64,000 nucleotides of DNA from Nilaparvata lugens (Eukaryota > Arthropoda > Insecta > Hemiptera > Delphacidae): contig NC_052506.1 of NCBI RefSeq assembly GCF_014356525.2, forward strand, positions 30,386,192-30,450,191. Direction: 5' to 3'. This document shows, piece by piece, positions 45,053-57,100 of this stretch; the first letter of the stretch is position 1; each line of letters begins with the position of its first letter. A program made the translations under genes and the position numbers. The notes beneath the pieces are model-generated. The model saw nothing but the letters and a program-made list of their open reading frames with translations. It did no database searches and had not been told where the DNA came from.

Positions 45053-47771
45053 CTACACATATAGTGTAATGGGTTTTTTTACCATCCCTGTTTTGGGAAT
45101 GCTAGGTGTAATGGTTTTATATATTAGGCCTATGTCCTTGTTTTAGGGAACATGTGCAATGGATTTTACTGAAACTTTATGCTCCGGATAGCCATAAGTT
45201 AACGGTTTTTTATCATAAATAATGATTTGCCAACCTTTTAAAAAGAGGGTTTGAGAGGAAATTTGATATTATTCAGGATGATTACCTGTACCAGAAGTAG
45301 GTGAAATGGAAGAGCTGTATCCCACCAACATTGACTTCCACCCACCTTCCTCATCAGTATCTGAACAATCCATCCAATCATCAAATGGAGATTCTTCAAG
45401 CAGCAAACTTCCACCATCACGACCACAACACCAGCAGAAGAAATCTTCACAACTCCATCTTCTTCATCATCACCATCGACTTCAGAGAAAAGATTCATCT
45501 CACTGCAGGAACAAAACGAATGAATTGAAATTCACCATTGCAGCACAGGCAAAAATCAGAAAGATTCTGGCAGTGATATCAATCCCAGGACAACGTCGAA
45601 ACCGGATGTCAGAAAGCCACCACCAAATTGGGACCAAACCAGAGTGGACCAGCGACAAGTTGACCCACCTTGGCAGAGGATAATCACCACAGTTTTGATA
45701 ATGATCATCCAACACCTGTTCATAATTTCAAGGTGGCAAAGAAGGAAGCTCAACCCGGAGTCAGGCTTGGATGGGGGCTGTCACCACCTGTGTCAACAAG
45801 ATTTCAACATGTGAAATCCAGCTTGCCCAAGAATTCTCAATGGACCTACCCACTCCGACCAACTACGATGAGTGTGAAGAAATTCTACGTGATCAAGCCA
45901 GAGAGGCTCACAAGGCAGAGAAAATTCCACTCTGCTTGGCCTAACAGAAACAAATGTCTTATTCACTATCCCAGTTGTAAATTGGATCTTGTTCCCAGGA
46001 TATTGAATCAGATTATATCAGAAATAAGTATGGTTTTGAAAGAGAGAGTGTTGCCATTATTTTCATTGAATAATTGAATTATGTCAGATCAGACTCTCAT
46101 GTCTGCCATGGAAAACGTGAACCATGCAATCTGTGACGCAGTAGGGCCATTGATAGAAAACAGCCAAAATCCCAATTATATGTTTTAGGTTCAATGTCAT
46201 TTGTGATTATTAAAAATCTTGAAATCCAAATAAGCCAAATGTTATAATATTATGAAGAAATATTGAAATATTATGCTGAGAGTCAGATTGAAAGAAATTA
46301 ATATTTAAGAGAATTTTTTGTTATATATTATCATGTTATGAAATATTGAGAGAATATTCTATGAAAATTGTTATTATTATTATTATGTTGAAGTTTATGT
46401 TGAAATTGAATAAGATTTATATATTATTGAATGAATGTGATTTATCATAGAATTTGTAAAGGCCTGGTATATTATTGATTGAATGTCTTATTGAATAATA
46501 TAATTATGAAACAAATAGATGAATGTGAGGTTATGAAGAAATTTTTGTAATACCATTCAACAAATATGAATATGTGATATCATTGAAATGTGTTATGAAT
46601 TGTATAATGAAATTATATTAGATTATATTGAAAAAGGAATATTGTTATGATGTGATTGAAATAAATTGTAATTTATATTTTGTACTCAAGCAAATGTATT
46701 ATGAAAATTATATTGTCAAGATGAGATTGAGCAAAAAAACCCAAAAAAAGAAAGAAAAAAACTGAAAAAATACTGAGAACAAAAAAAAAGAAATTGAAAA
46801 AAAGAAAAAAAAACAATGAAGAAATACAAAGGCTCACACAATAATATCTATGATTTATTGAAATGTAATAATTCAAAGTTATAAGAAAGTGATTGTAAAC
46901 TATAGATAAGGCTTTAAGGTTTATCTGTAATAAATGTTGAATGGTAAAATAATGTTTTATTGTTAATTGTGAATTCAATGTAATAATATTTTTTGGAAAT
47001 TATCATTAATGTGGAATAAAGAAAATGTATCTCTCAGGGAAAATTAAAAAAAATCTGCAAATGCAACTTTCAAATTTTGGGGGCTTTTTGTAACGATCAA
47101 TTTTTATAAATATAAAAATATTGTCCAGTTTTAAAATAAACCAAAGTTTCAACCCTGCTATCTGCCAACTATCATAGAAAATAAGGCAGCTCTAGTCGAG
47201 CTCCAACAGATAATAGTTGAAAACAACTCCTCTATCCTTCCTTACATTCCTATACTGGCATAGTGAAAAATGATAACGGACAGTGCAAGTGATGAACGGG
47301 CAGTGAGGAAAAAGTAACAGTGCAGACCCGAAAGTTGCCGTGTACAATGCAGTCCCGGAAGTTGCCGTATCATGTCTAGCATCCCGTGTTGTGTCTTGTG
47401 CTGTGTGTCATACCAAAAAGGACCACGTTTGTCGAAATATGTGAAGTTGGGCTGAGAGAGATGCATGTGCATAAGCAAATGATTATTAACAGTGGTGAGT
47501 AAAACAATCACATTCTATCATTGTCATTATCTGCGAGTTCTAATCATATTTACCCATATCTTAGTATATTATTTTCCATCCATAATCATCCCAAATAATA
47601 TAAAATTTCCTAATTAAATTTTCTTGTATTTTTAGAATAGATTTAACTCCGATCATCATAACCTCCTTTTAAAAAGTTTGCAAATTATTGTTTTTGATTT
47701 TTAATCAAAACCATTACACCTAGCATTCCCGAAAAGGGATGGTAGATAAAAAAAACCTTACAATGTGTAGA
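45053..47771. mobile_element. 2.7-kb element with terminal inverted repeats, family unknown
   Basis: The left end (ACACATATAGTGTAATGGG, ACCATCCCTGTTTTGGGAAT, GCTAGGTGTAATGG) reappears inverted at 47700-47771 (CCATTACACCTAGCATTCCC, AAGGGATGGT, ACAATGTGTAG). Further inside, CCTTTTAAAAAG is mirrored as well. A plus-strand gene relic fills its left part, and a purine-rich, A-rich tract its right part. No target duplication could be fixed and no transposase motif recognised. It sits inside the Harbinger-like composite. Confidence 0.55.
45306..46191 (+). pseudogene. Decayed gene of unknown function inside an inverted-repeat element
   Basis: Coding-like peptides occur in order on the plus strand but in different frames. 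First is ATG 45306 with MEELYPTNIDFHPPSSS and a Ser/His/Gln-rich tract. Next, near 45560, comes DSGSDINPRTTSKPD; near 45670, DNHHSFDNDHPTPVHN. About 45726-45936 gives SQAWMGAVTTCVNKIS and ECEEILRDQAREAHKAEK. Last is a short frame 46081-46191 (MSDQTLMSAMENVNHAICDA). This pattern is what a single gene broken by several indels looks like. No domain is recognisable. It could be a transposon-borne protein or a captured host or viral gene. Confidence 0.4.
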
Positions 47772-47985
47772 CCGACTCGTACCGGTATAAATAATATTGA
47801 GAAGTTATTTCAGAACTATTTCCATTGGAATTACTCATTTTAAATAGGATTTCTATTTTTCTATTATTTTTAAAAGAAATTGGAAAAGAATACCTACCAA
47901 ATAACTCAATTTCTGTTGTTTTGAAATTCAGATTGTTGTATCACAGCTTTTCAAATTAGCCGCCATTTCAGGTTTGTATAAAAAT
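47772..47985. other. Spacer between nested elements
   Basis: AT-rich with no feature recognised. Confidence 0.3.
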
Positions 47986-48975
47986 CAGTGGTGTAACATA
48001 CACCCCCGCTGCCCCCGCGGCGCGGGGGGGCCCGGGTCCCTAGGGGGCCCGGGCTAGGGCCCGGATAATATGTAGGCTAATAAAGGTTTTCTGAAAAAAT
48101 AAAATTACCCAGTCTAGGGGGCCCGGGTAAGGGCCCGAAATGATAATTATATATTGCATACTTTAAAAAGGAAAATTAAATAATCATGGAAGTAACTTTT
48201 GTTAAAAAAGCAGAAGTTTTATTGTGCAAAATGACAGGTTTCATTCATTGTGTAAGAAGAAATATGCAATAGAACAATGTTATCAGTCTGGTTATAATTA
48301 ATATCAAGAGAATACAAGTAGAAAATAATGAATAAGGCAAGAAAGAAAAACAATCATTGTTCAAATCTACTCGTAATAATAATCATAGTTTTATTGACAG
48401 AGCTTCAATGATTGTGTGCTGGTAGTGATCGAGCTTATTGAAAAATTATGAATGTTGTTTGTTTACAAATCATTAAAATTTATACATCCTGTGAGACAAT
48501 CCAGACCAGACTGAGACTATTCAAACCACTTACTTATAAATAAGATTTACTTCTTTTCTCTCTGATTCAAACAAAGATTGTCAGAATGGTTCTAAAGTAG
48601 ATCTTTATATTTATTTACTATCTTTAAGTCAGCATTGGAGGACACAAATTATTTTGAATTTGAATTTAATTATGAAGTTGGAGGCATGTAGGAGACATCA
48701 AATCCAATGTTTTTATAAATTATTAACTTTATTATTTGATAATTCATGAGTTTTAAGACTAGATACTACTTACTAACTCTATTTCTAGCTCTAAAGGTTG
48801 GATTCTATATTTGTAGCTTGAAACATAATTCTTGACTTGAATTGTAGAATTCAATCGAGAACAAGTTTTTTTTTCAACGAAGCTATGTAAGCTATGAAAG
48901 ATGTACATTCACATTAGAGTTTAATACCGGAATTTTTTTGTGGGGGGGGGCCGGTTTGGAAATGTTACGCCACTG
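47986..48975. mobile_element. Non-autonomous hAT element, 990 bp, 8-bp target duplication
   Basis: Ends CAGTGGTGTAAC on the left and GTTACGCCACTG on the right form an inverted pair. Exact 8-bp duplications ATAAAAAT flank them at 47978-47985 and 48976-48983, the hallmark of hAT insertions. The left subterminal region is extremely GC-rich (CCCCGCGGCGCGGGG, GGGCCCGGG repeats), in contrast with the AT-rich interior. No transposase frame. Confidence 0.88.
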
Positions 48976-49719
48976 ATAAAAATAAAAATTTAATCACAGT
49001 TGTTGTGAAAGCAAATTTTTGAATCAAATTATGGAAAAAATTGTTCTTGATTAATTTGACATTAAATTAATTTTTTAATTGAGGAAATGATAATTATTAT
49101 AAAATTTAATAGGATGAATTGAGTAACAGCTGTGTACACTCAGTGGCAAAATGGAGAGACTTGGCAACGTTTTTCTCCTCTTTCTTCACTGTCATTATAA
49201 CGTGGACCTCACTATAGACTTAACTTTAGCAAACACAATTCAGTTATTGTTTTGGAGTAGATAAAAAGCCAAATAGATGTCATGGAATACCTAAATTATT
49301 TGGACTAGTCCATCTAAATTCATAATTGAGGGGTGTCTCGGCAAAGTCAGCAATCTCCACTAAAGTATTTTGCTGGGAAATCACAAAAAACTGTACCTGG
49401 CACATATACCGTTACTTTAATGAAATTTTTATGGGATAATTAAAATGATATCATAAGATCATTAAATATATATGCTCAAGGTCCTAGATTGATCACAAAA
49501 TCTGTAATAAGCAATAATATGTAGGAGATTGCTGAGTTTGGCATGTAAGTATGGAGTTTGCTGTCTTTGAAACAAATAATATGTTAATTTCACATAAAAA
49601 ATGAAATGACAGAAAAGCCTTTCTGAGTCTATAATTAACACAATATAATAATTCATTATTCATGCATGATTTAAAATAGTTTATACAAAATGCAGAGACC
49701 ACGCTCTAGTTCAATATAT

Positions 49720-49779
<60 letters not shown>

Positions 49780-51373
49780 CATTCAAATATGTACATTTTA
49801 AGTTCAAAATTAGCTGATAAGAAAAAGAAATAGTAAAAAATAATTGGGGCATCATAATAGTTGATAGAAATTAAACTAAAAACTCTGGAATATCTACAGT
49901 TCCTTCGCACTCAACATCAGAGTCTTGTTCTTCCCTAACAATATTATTATTACGACCAAATAAATTTGAAAAAGTATCTAGTTCTCTTACTTCTTCCCAA
50001 TTTTCACCAAAATGTTTTAACAACAAGTTCTTTACATCCCTACATTTTTCTTCTTTCACAGTATTGCAATATTCATTTATAATTATTGGGTTGAAATTTT
50101 TCAACCCATGTTGACAATCCATAATTAATTGAAAACAATATTCACCCAAAATCTCTCAATTTTCTCTTTAAATAGTGTTTTTACGACGTTTACGTTACAA
50201 CTGCAACTACTTGGAGTCTTTGGAGATCACAGTAGAGCTACATAACCTACAAGAAATGGTCATGTGACTTAATACTCAACTGCCATTGGTCGCTGTGGAG
50301 ATTGCTGTTTCTGAAGCAACCGGTACAGTGGATATTGCTGACTTTTAAATTAATAAGAGTTTTTCAACTCGGTTTTCTACAGGAAATTGCTGTCTTTGAC
50401 AAGAACTGATTTTATCATTGAAAAGAGCGCCATTAATAGTACAAAATACCCGTGGTAATAGTATTTGTGAACATGATAACTCCATTCCTAATCAACCGAT
50501 TGACTTGAAATTTCAAACTGAAGGTCCTTATACCATGAGGATCCGACAATAAGAAATTCAATAAAATTGAACTCAAAATGACAGAAAAAGTGGCGAATAA
50601 TTACTAAAAAAACCATGTTTTTCACGTTTTTCTCGAAAACGGCTCTAACGATTTTCTTCAAATTCATACCATGGATAGCCCTAAACTTCAAATTTATAAG
50701 CCCTATCAACTGACATGAGTCTCATTTCTGGGAAAATTGCAGGAGCTCCGTAATATTCTTGAGAAAAATGGCGGATAATTACTAAAAAGCCATGTTTTTC
50801 ACAATTTTCTCAAAAATAACTTGACCAATTTTTTTCAAATTCATATCCTGTATAGTTATTTTCAGCTCTATCAACTGGCATGAGACTCCTTTCTGGGAAA
50901 CTAATGGGGGGTCCACCCCATCCTTGAGAAATAGACTTATAGTAACCTCCTTCTCGTAGTAGGTAGGTAGCGCAGTTCATAAAAAGAACACATAGTCGAG
51001 ATATTTCATCTGTAGAACAGCTGTTTTGATGACTTTAAATAAATGACGACTAAAAAAATCATCGAATTTTACCATTTTCACAAAGGAAAATTTACTCTGA
51101 AAACAATTATATATACACATATACAGAAGTCTGATCGTAGTTTCAAATATATGAGCAAGGAAAATTGTGTGAGTGTACCACACCAGATTTTTACAAAATA
51201 GTTTGGAGAGCCCGCTCATTTGAATTATCCCGCTGCAATCAGCTGTTTCCGTTTTGCTTTAATGCCAACAATACAACAGCAAAATATTGTGAATTTCCCT
51301 CATGATTACTGCGTTAAAGTCCTGGACTCGAATAAGTCTAGAACTTAAAGATCCCGAGCTCGGAAACTGGCCC
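48976..51373. other. Remaining interior of the composite, unclassified
   Basis: Apart from Harbinger-like segments at 49200-49325 and 51190-51373 and an AT dinucleotide repeat at 49718-49770, I see only diverged direct repeats. For example, GCCATGTTTTTCACRATTTT-like sequence occurs near 50612 and 50790, each following a similar block with TGACATGAGTCTCATTTCTG or its variant. No gene accepted. Confidence 0.35.
49718..49770. repeat. AT dinucleotide microsatellite
   Basis: Uninterrupted or nearly uninterrupted AT repeats in two adjacent blocks. Confidence 0.95.
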
Positions 51374-51376
51374 TAA

Positions 51377-52019
51377 GTCTCTTCCCTTTACAGTGCGATA
51401 ATGCTCAATGAATTTCTAAAATTATTGTTTACGCAAACTTCTAGTGGGTCTAGTAAACGAATATGGTACGTTGTAGGAGCGTATCTATCCTCACAATATT
51501 TTGAATAATGAGTTAATTCTTTACTATTGAACAATATTGAAAAGCTAAAATGAGATCGATTTTTTATTCGAGTACGAGCAGTAATCTTTTCAAGAGATGG
51601 CGATCAGGATAATACACCCATTTACCTACTATATATATACGAATAGCATATGTTATTTAAGCCCATATTATGTTAATTCCAGTAGGAATGAGAATCGAAC
51701 GCATGACTGCTGCGGTGTGGCCTATATAGATCGTTTGCCAAGATCAACTATCATTGAAACCACTGGAAAAATCAATAAATCCAACCAAAAAATATTTGTG
51801 TACTGTATTATGATTTGTGGTTAATTAATGAAATTACATAACTTGAAAGCTTGAATGAATAAAAAACCATAGTCACTTTCTTGCAATTTTTAGTTCATTT
51901 CAAAAATTATCAAAAGATTCTAGCTCTGTTCATGCTGAATTGATGAATGAACAAAAATATTGAATGAGTCAGTGTCATTTCTCTTTTCTATATAGGCTTA
52001 TATTATAGACTACGGTATA
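51377..52019. other. Intergenic DNA
   Basis: Nothing recognisable seen. Confidence 0.3.
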
Positions 52020-52125
52020 GGTATTTATTTATTTATTCACAATCACAAATCATAATTAAAATATGATTGGGAGAAGACAACAGGCATAGCTCAAAACTGT
52101 CTTCTCCCAATTTTTTACAAATAAA
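52020..52125 (-). repeat. LINE 3'-end fragment with hairpin and AATA tail
   Basis: On the minus strand a 14-bp perfect stem (ATTGGGAGAAGACA at 52066-52079 pairs with 52098-52111, 18-base loop) is followed by ATTGTGAATAAATAAATAAA. A 3' hairpin followed by a short-unit tail is characteristic of CR1-type LINE ends. Nothing of the coding region is attached. Confidence 0.5.
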
Positions 52126-52689
52126 AGTTTCAAAAAAGAATGAGGTTGGTTTTCACTATTCAAATATAGTTAGTTTATAATAGTATAAACTGATGTTTAT
52201 ATATGGTTTCAAAAGTATTAGTTCATAATAGCCTAATTGATATTCAAATCCATCACATGACATATAAAATGTATAAATACAACTTAAATTATCACAATTA
52301 TTATTTATTAAAATTTGGAATCTACCATAGCCTAAGGTTGAGGATAAGGATAAAAGAAGAATAAGATTGTTCAGATGAAAGTTTAATTACATAGGAATAC
52401 GAACTTACATCAATATAGAAAGTATAGGCTTTCAATTATAATAATTTTTATATCATTTATGTGGACTTCCCTCTAATTAATCTAATATCACACCTCAGTA
52501 TTTCAGGATATCGCAACCATAATTAGTTCAAACTCATTAGTAATAACTTTCGCGCGGTTACTTCCATTTCCAAATAGAAATATATGTTGGATTTTAAGTT
52601 AGAGCACCTTACAATTTGAATTCTCTCCAAACCATTGGGAAATTCTTATGATAGGTACTTGTGTACCCGGTATAATAATAGTTAGACTC
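52126..52689. other. Intergenic DNA
   Basis: AT-rich with no feature recognised. Confidence 0.3.
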
Positions 52690-52935
52690 TTGAGCTTGTT
52701 AGGTCATGTAGAATGAGCGATTCAAGAACCGCTAGAGAGGTCTTCAGAGAAAACCCAGATGGAAGAAGGCTGAAAGGACGTCCACGCAAGCGCTGGCTGG
52801 AGGATGTAGAAGATGATCTTTTGAAAATAGGCGTTAGGAGATGGAGACGCAAGGCTGCCGACAGAGGAGTGGATAGACATTCTAGAGGAGGCTTGGGCCC
52901 TGGATGGGCTGTATAGCACCATGGAGTAAGTAGGT
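52690..52935 (+). pseudogene. 5'-truncated RTE-like LINE, reverse transcriptase C-terminus
   Basis: The frame gives RMSDSRTAREVF, RRLKGRPRKRWLEDVEDDLL and KIGVRRWRRKAADR, then after a one-base shift WIDILEEAWALDGL and a stop near 52916. The same protein block occurs at 27262 and 38930. It is followed by a GTAAGTAGGTAAGTA short repeat, the usual tail type for this group. Confidence 0.75.
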
Positions 52936-53412
52936 AAGTACCCGGTAAGAGGCTTGATTTCATTGTAGAGGCAAAGTTTGCTTGCCCTAGTTAGGTCTAG
53001 GTAGGTAGGTCTAGTATCCAGGTAGGTCTATAGGCTATCTATATTTCGTCGTTGAAATCTACAGAGATCAATGAAGAACAATAAATTGGATAGGTAATAT
53101 TTCCAGCAGTCTTCTCATACACTGCACATAGGTTAATCAATTTCTAGCAAACTGAATTATAATATATTACTGATGTTTCCATGAGTTGATTTCTTTGATC
53201 TTGCAATATTTTTCTTACTAGAACAGGCATTCAGGTACTGGATCTCAATAAATTGTAAATTTATTATTTTTCAATAATACAAACTCTTGCTGAAATTAAT
53301 TAATTAATATCAGGCCTATTTGGAAATTTGTCACTTGCTCTTGATAATACGGCTGCATCTGCTAGATACATTTTTTGGAATTTATGTACTCTAAAAATTG
53401 AAAGAATGGAAC
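52936..53412. other. Intergenic DNA
   Basis: Contains a GGTAGGTCTA-type short repeat near 52990-53030 and no gene. Confidence 0.3.
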
Positions 53413-53677
53413 GTTGATATTGTCAATACCACTGTATTTATTAAAAAATACTTCATATTACAGAACTAGGTTCCATGGTAACACCTACCATATCTTCAGC
53501 TGAACTAATGTGTTTGTTATTATTGAAGGATTAAGGAACAATAGGTTGAAGGTTCCTTCAACAATAACAAACACACATTATTAGTTCAGCTGAAGATGTG
53601 GTAGGTGTTACCATGAAACCTGGTTCTGTAGTATGAATTAATTTTTGAATAAAAATAGTGGTATTGACAATATCAAT
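53413..53677. mobile_element. 265-bp palindromic MITE
   Basis: The left arm 53413-53530 (TTGATATTGTCAATACCACT, ACACCTACCATATCTTCAGC) is the near-exact reverse complement of 53553-53677. The loop is about 20 bp. Non-coding. It lies about 170 bp downstream of the transporter gene's polyadenylation signal. Confidence 0.75.
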
Positions 53678-53848
53678 ACAATACAATACAATCAAAGTAG
53701 GCCTACTCTGAAAAGTTCACTATTATGAACAAGTATGTAAATAATGAAGATTACAAAACTAGGTACTAAACTATCAGATAGGAACAAGTGTACAGGAGTA
53801 CGGGATCATGGATGGATAAATAATTTCATTTGAGCTACTAGACAAAAT

Positions 53849-53854
53849 TTTATT
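53849..53854 (-). promoter_or_regulatory. Polyadenylation hexamer of the SLC36-type gene
   Basis: AATAAA on the minus strand, 40 bp beyond the stop codon at 53894-53896. It implies a very short 3' untranslated region. Confidence 0.6.
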
Positions 53855-53893
53855 TCAGTAGCCTACCTGTATCACAATTAGCCCATTATTATG

Positions 53894-54135
53894 TCACGTG
53901 TACTGAGTAATTATTGTTCTCATACTTGTGAAAGATCCAGTAATGAGAGCAAAAATGGAAAGCGCCATCATCAATAAATTTTTCCAAACAGAGAAACTTT
54001 TCCAATTGATTCCTCTGTCACTAGCACAAATTAAATCCACTGCAGCAGGTATGAACAAACCTAAAGTTGAGAAGCCAACTGCGCCAACCAGAGAAATCAC
54101 AGGACCCAGTTGTGGGACTGCTACTGCACACAAAA
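53894..54135 (-). CDS. SLC36-type gene, terminal exon (helices 10-11)
   Basis: 242 bp, acceptor CAATTTTTCCAG. It encodes LCAVAVPQLGPVISLVGAVG through SMRTIITQYT and a TGA stop at 53894-53896. Confidence 0.93.
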
Positions 54136-57100
54136 CTGGAAAAATTGAAAATATAATAAAAATTTAGAATTTTAATTTAAGCTGTCTTAAGAGCATGGAT
54201 AAAATCAGAACTCGTTATTCTATTTGCCATAAGAAATGCAACAATAATCCAATTATCGTATAGTTATGAAAATAATTCTTACCTGTGATAACCACAAGAA
54301 TTCCTCGGATAACATAATATGCAATGTCTCGATTAGGCGGGGTGAATTTTTTCTCGGCTGAGAACCATACAACCTCCATAACGGCTGTCATTTGTAGTCC
54401 AAATGTGAATAGAATGGCCAGGGCAACTAGCAGCTTCACTGTAGATCCTATACTGAAAAAACAATTATTTGATGTTTGATTAAATTTGGTACATTTATTA
54501 AGAATTAATTCTGTACAACAAAACCTGTTGTTATTTTTATGGAGAATAACAATTTTTTTAACTGGCCTGTATGATGAATATTACAGTTTGTATTTTTTGC
54601 ACATGTTAATGAATTATTACGAATAAAAAAAAAGAATTATGTATTTCAATAAATAATGTTGATAGATTTTATCTGAACCTGAATTGTGAAAAAGTACCTA
54701 CGATATTACAATATAAATAATGTATTCTTGTGCGGTAATAAATGAGAGATTTTCAGAGGTCTCAATTATTGATTCCATGTAAGCATAAAAAACGTTTAAG
54801 GAAATCATATTTATTAATATAGAATTACTTTATACTACGAATTTACTTTTACTAATATAGAATTAAATTAATATTAAAACTTATTTGGACTATGAATAAT
54901 TCTAAACAATTGAAAAAACTTTTATATATTTCAGTGATAAATATTTATATTCTCAATTAGGTAGCATTATTTTATACTGTATATATGAAATAAGAAAATA
55001 CATTTATTGATAAAAATTAATTGTAGCCACTTTCATTTCCTTTTTCATTCTCATCATGTATAGGAATAAAATTATCACTGAATCAATGAATTTCCTTGGA
55101 TTTAAAGTGAATGTTATTGATATGAAAATATATATATATATATATATATATGGAAGATTGAAAATGAAAATCAAGCAACACTATTTTTGTTACAGCAAAA
55201 CACACACTTCAAAGTAGGCTACACTATAACTTAGATTATATAATTCTCTATCATAATCATTCCATGCTACTTACTATCCTGGAGGTAGATTAAGAGTTAT
55301 CGAGTCTCTGACATTATCTCCATATTTCCAGTATCCAAAAAATCCAACACTTGTGAAAAGAGATACAACAATTGTCATCGCAATATTCAACACGCCAGGA
55401 CACCCAAGGAAATGCTGAGGCTTTTTCATTGAATTTTCAACTGGGAGTATCTGCAAGAACACCAAATATATCAATCCATTTTCATATCTGAATATCAAAT
55501 AATCTAAAATTAGGAGTAAGTATGAATTACGAAGGTCAACTAAGAGAATCTTTGATTATTCAACACCATTGAGAATCAGCATCATTTTTCGAATAAATTT
55601 GGATGGTGCCAATTCTGACCTGAAAATGTAGAGACCTGAGTAGGAGAAACAGTAGAAATTTTATCACATGATTAGCATTTTATGTCTTTATCAACGTATT
55701 AGTAGGCTATTATTTTATTTTTCACACGAAGCTTCTTGATGCTTGTTCAATTATTATATTTTTGAGTTTTCTACAATTTCGAATTATTATTCTTCGACAT
55801 TATAATGAGTTTCTATTATTCAGCTACTTACAGTCCCTATTCCCTCGAGGCCACAAATCACAGTTGAGAAGAAAATTGGAAAATTCGATATTGGCTTGAA
55901 TTCGTTACGAGAGGTGATTGGAGGCAGATCTTGAAGTATGTAGTAGAAGATAAAAACAATTCCAGTGAGAAGTAAAGCGTTGGCCAGCATTGAGAAAGGA
56001 ACTAGGTACTTCATCGATCGTATTGTGCCAATCAGAAGTAAAGGCAGTGTTGAAATCAACATGTACCATCTAACATTGTAGTCATATCCCAGATCATCTT
56101 TGGCTATCTGAAATATATAATAGGTTCGGACAATTTAGTCCAAAATAGATAACGAAGAAAATATTGAGTAGTAAATCCGCATTATATGGAGAATATTTCC
56201 ATTTAATTTCAAAGGAAAATATTCATGGTACCCTAAAATATGGTATATAATCTCAATTCTGTTAATGTCTCACTCACAACTCCAATCAAATTCTTCTATT
56301 TCTTTTGGTAAAAATTCGAAAACTAATGTAGATTAAATGGTTTAAATTATTGTTTGAGGTAGCTATAATTCCATTATTCAAATTATATTCAGACATTATA
56401 AAATATGATCGGATTATAAGATATTTTACCTATATTTAATACATTGATGTAAATCAATCTCCAAATCACTACTCATTAAGGACTACTATAACATATTTTG
56501 CAATTGGATATTCTGAGTTCAATCATCAGTAATCAAATACGGATTGATGATTGAAATCTCCAACCAGTATACTATATTTTATACTGGTATATTTTATTAT
56601 GTACGTGGTGTCATGATGTTTTTCTAATAATGAATGCTGTTAGGAAACATATTCTTGAGAGTAATTTATTAAATATTAGAAAAGCAAAATAATATTTTTT
56701 AAAGTATAAAAAAGTGTTTTCAGCAATAAGACTCATTACTGCATCATAATTCCAGGATGAATGAATGTAATATAATATAATTGATCAGCAGGAATGATTG
56801 ATAAAACACATAAATGAGAATATTCAGAAGTTGAAGTTGGGAATTACCTCCTTGAGAGTAGCCGCTACTATAACAATATAAGCTGTGTTTGATCCGTAGT
56901 ATGTCAAAAAGAGGAAAGCGTTTACAATCTTCCTGGAAAAACCATGCAAATTATGCATTGTCATTCAGAGAGTAAGAGTCATTCATAAAATGAAATACTT
57001 TGAATCAAGAAACCAAAACTAGCATGTAACCACTTATAAAAATCCAATAGTGTTACTAACTTAATCCGGTGAGTGAGGTGGCCATGCAATTGGCCACAAG

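Larger units (their letters stand above)
44374..51373. mobile_element. Composite Harbinger-like element inflated to 7.0 kb
   Basis: Left end TGGCCGGTTTCCGAGCTCGG and right end CCGAGCTCGGAAACTGGCCC are flanked by TAA at 44371-44373 and 51374-51376. Interior sequence matches the 1029-bp element at 37020-38048 in reverse: 44374-44700 with its right end, 49200-49325 with its middle, 51190-51373 with its left end. The parental unit is thus about 1 kb, and about 6 kb came from nested insertions. These include the inverted-repeat element at 45053-47771, the hAT at 47986-48975 and other unclassified sequence. Confidence 0.75.

Noticed and set aside
46673..46978. 101-codon minus-strand ORF
   Set aside because: Phenylalanine-rich product of an A-rich/T-rich tract; low-complexity artefact.
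51684..51720. tRNA T-arm-like sequence (GAATCGAACGC)
   Set aside because: No complementary acceptor stem or anticodon arm at proper spacing.
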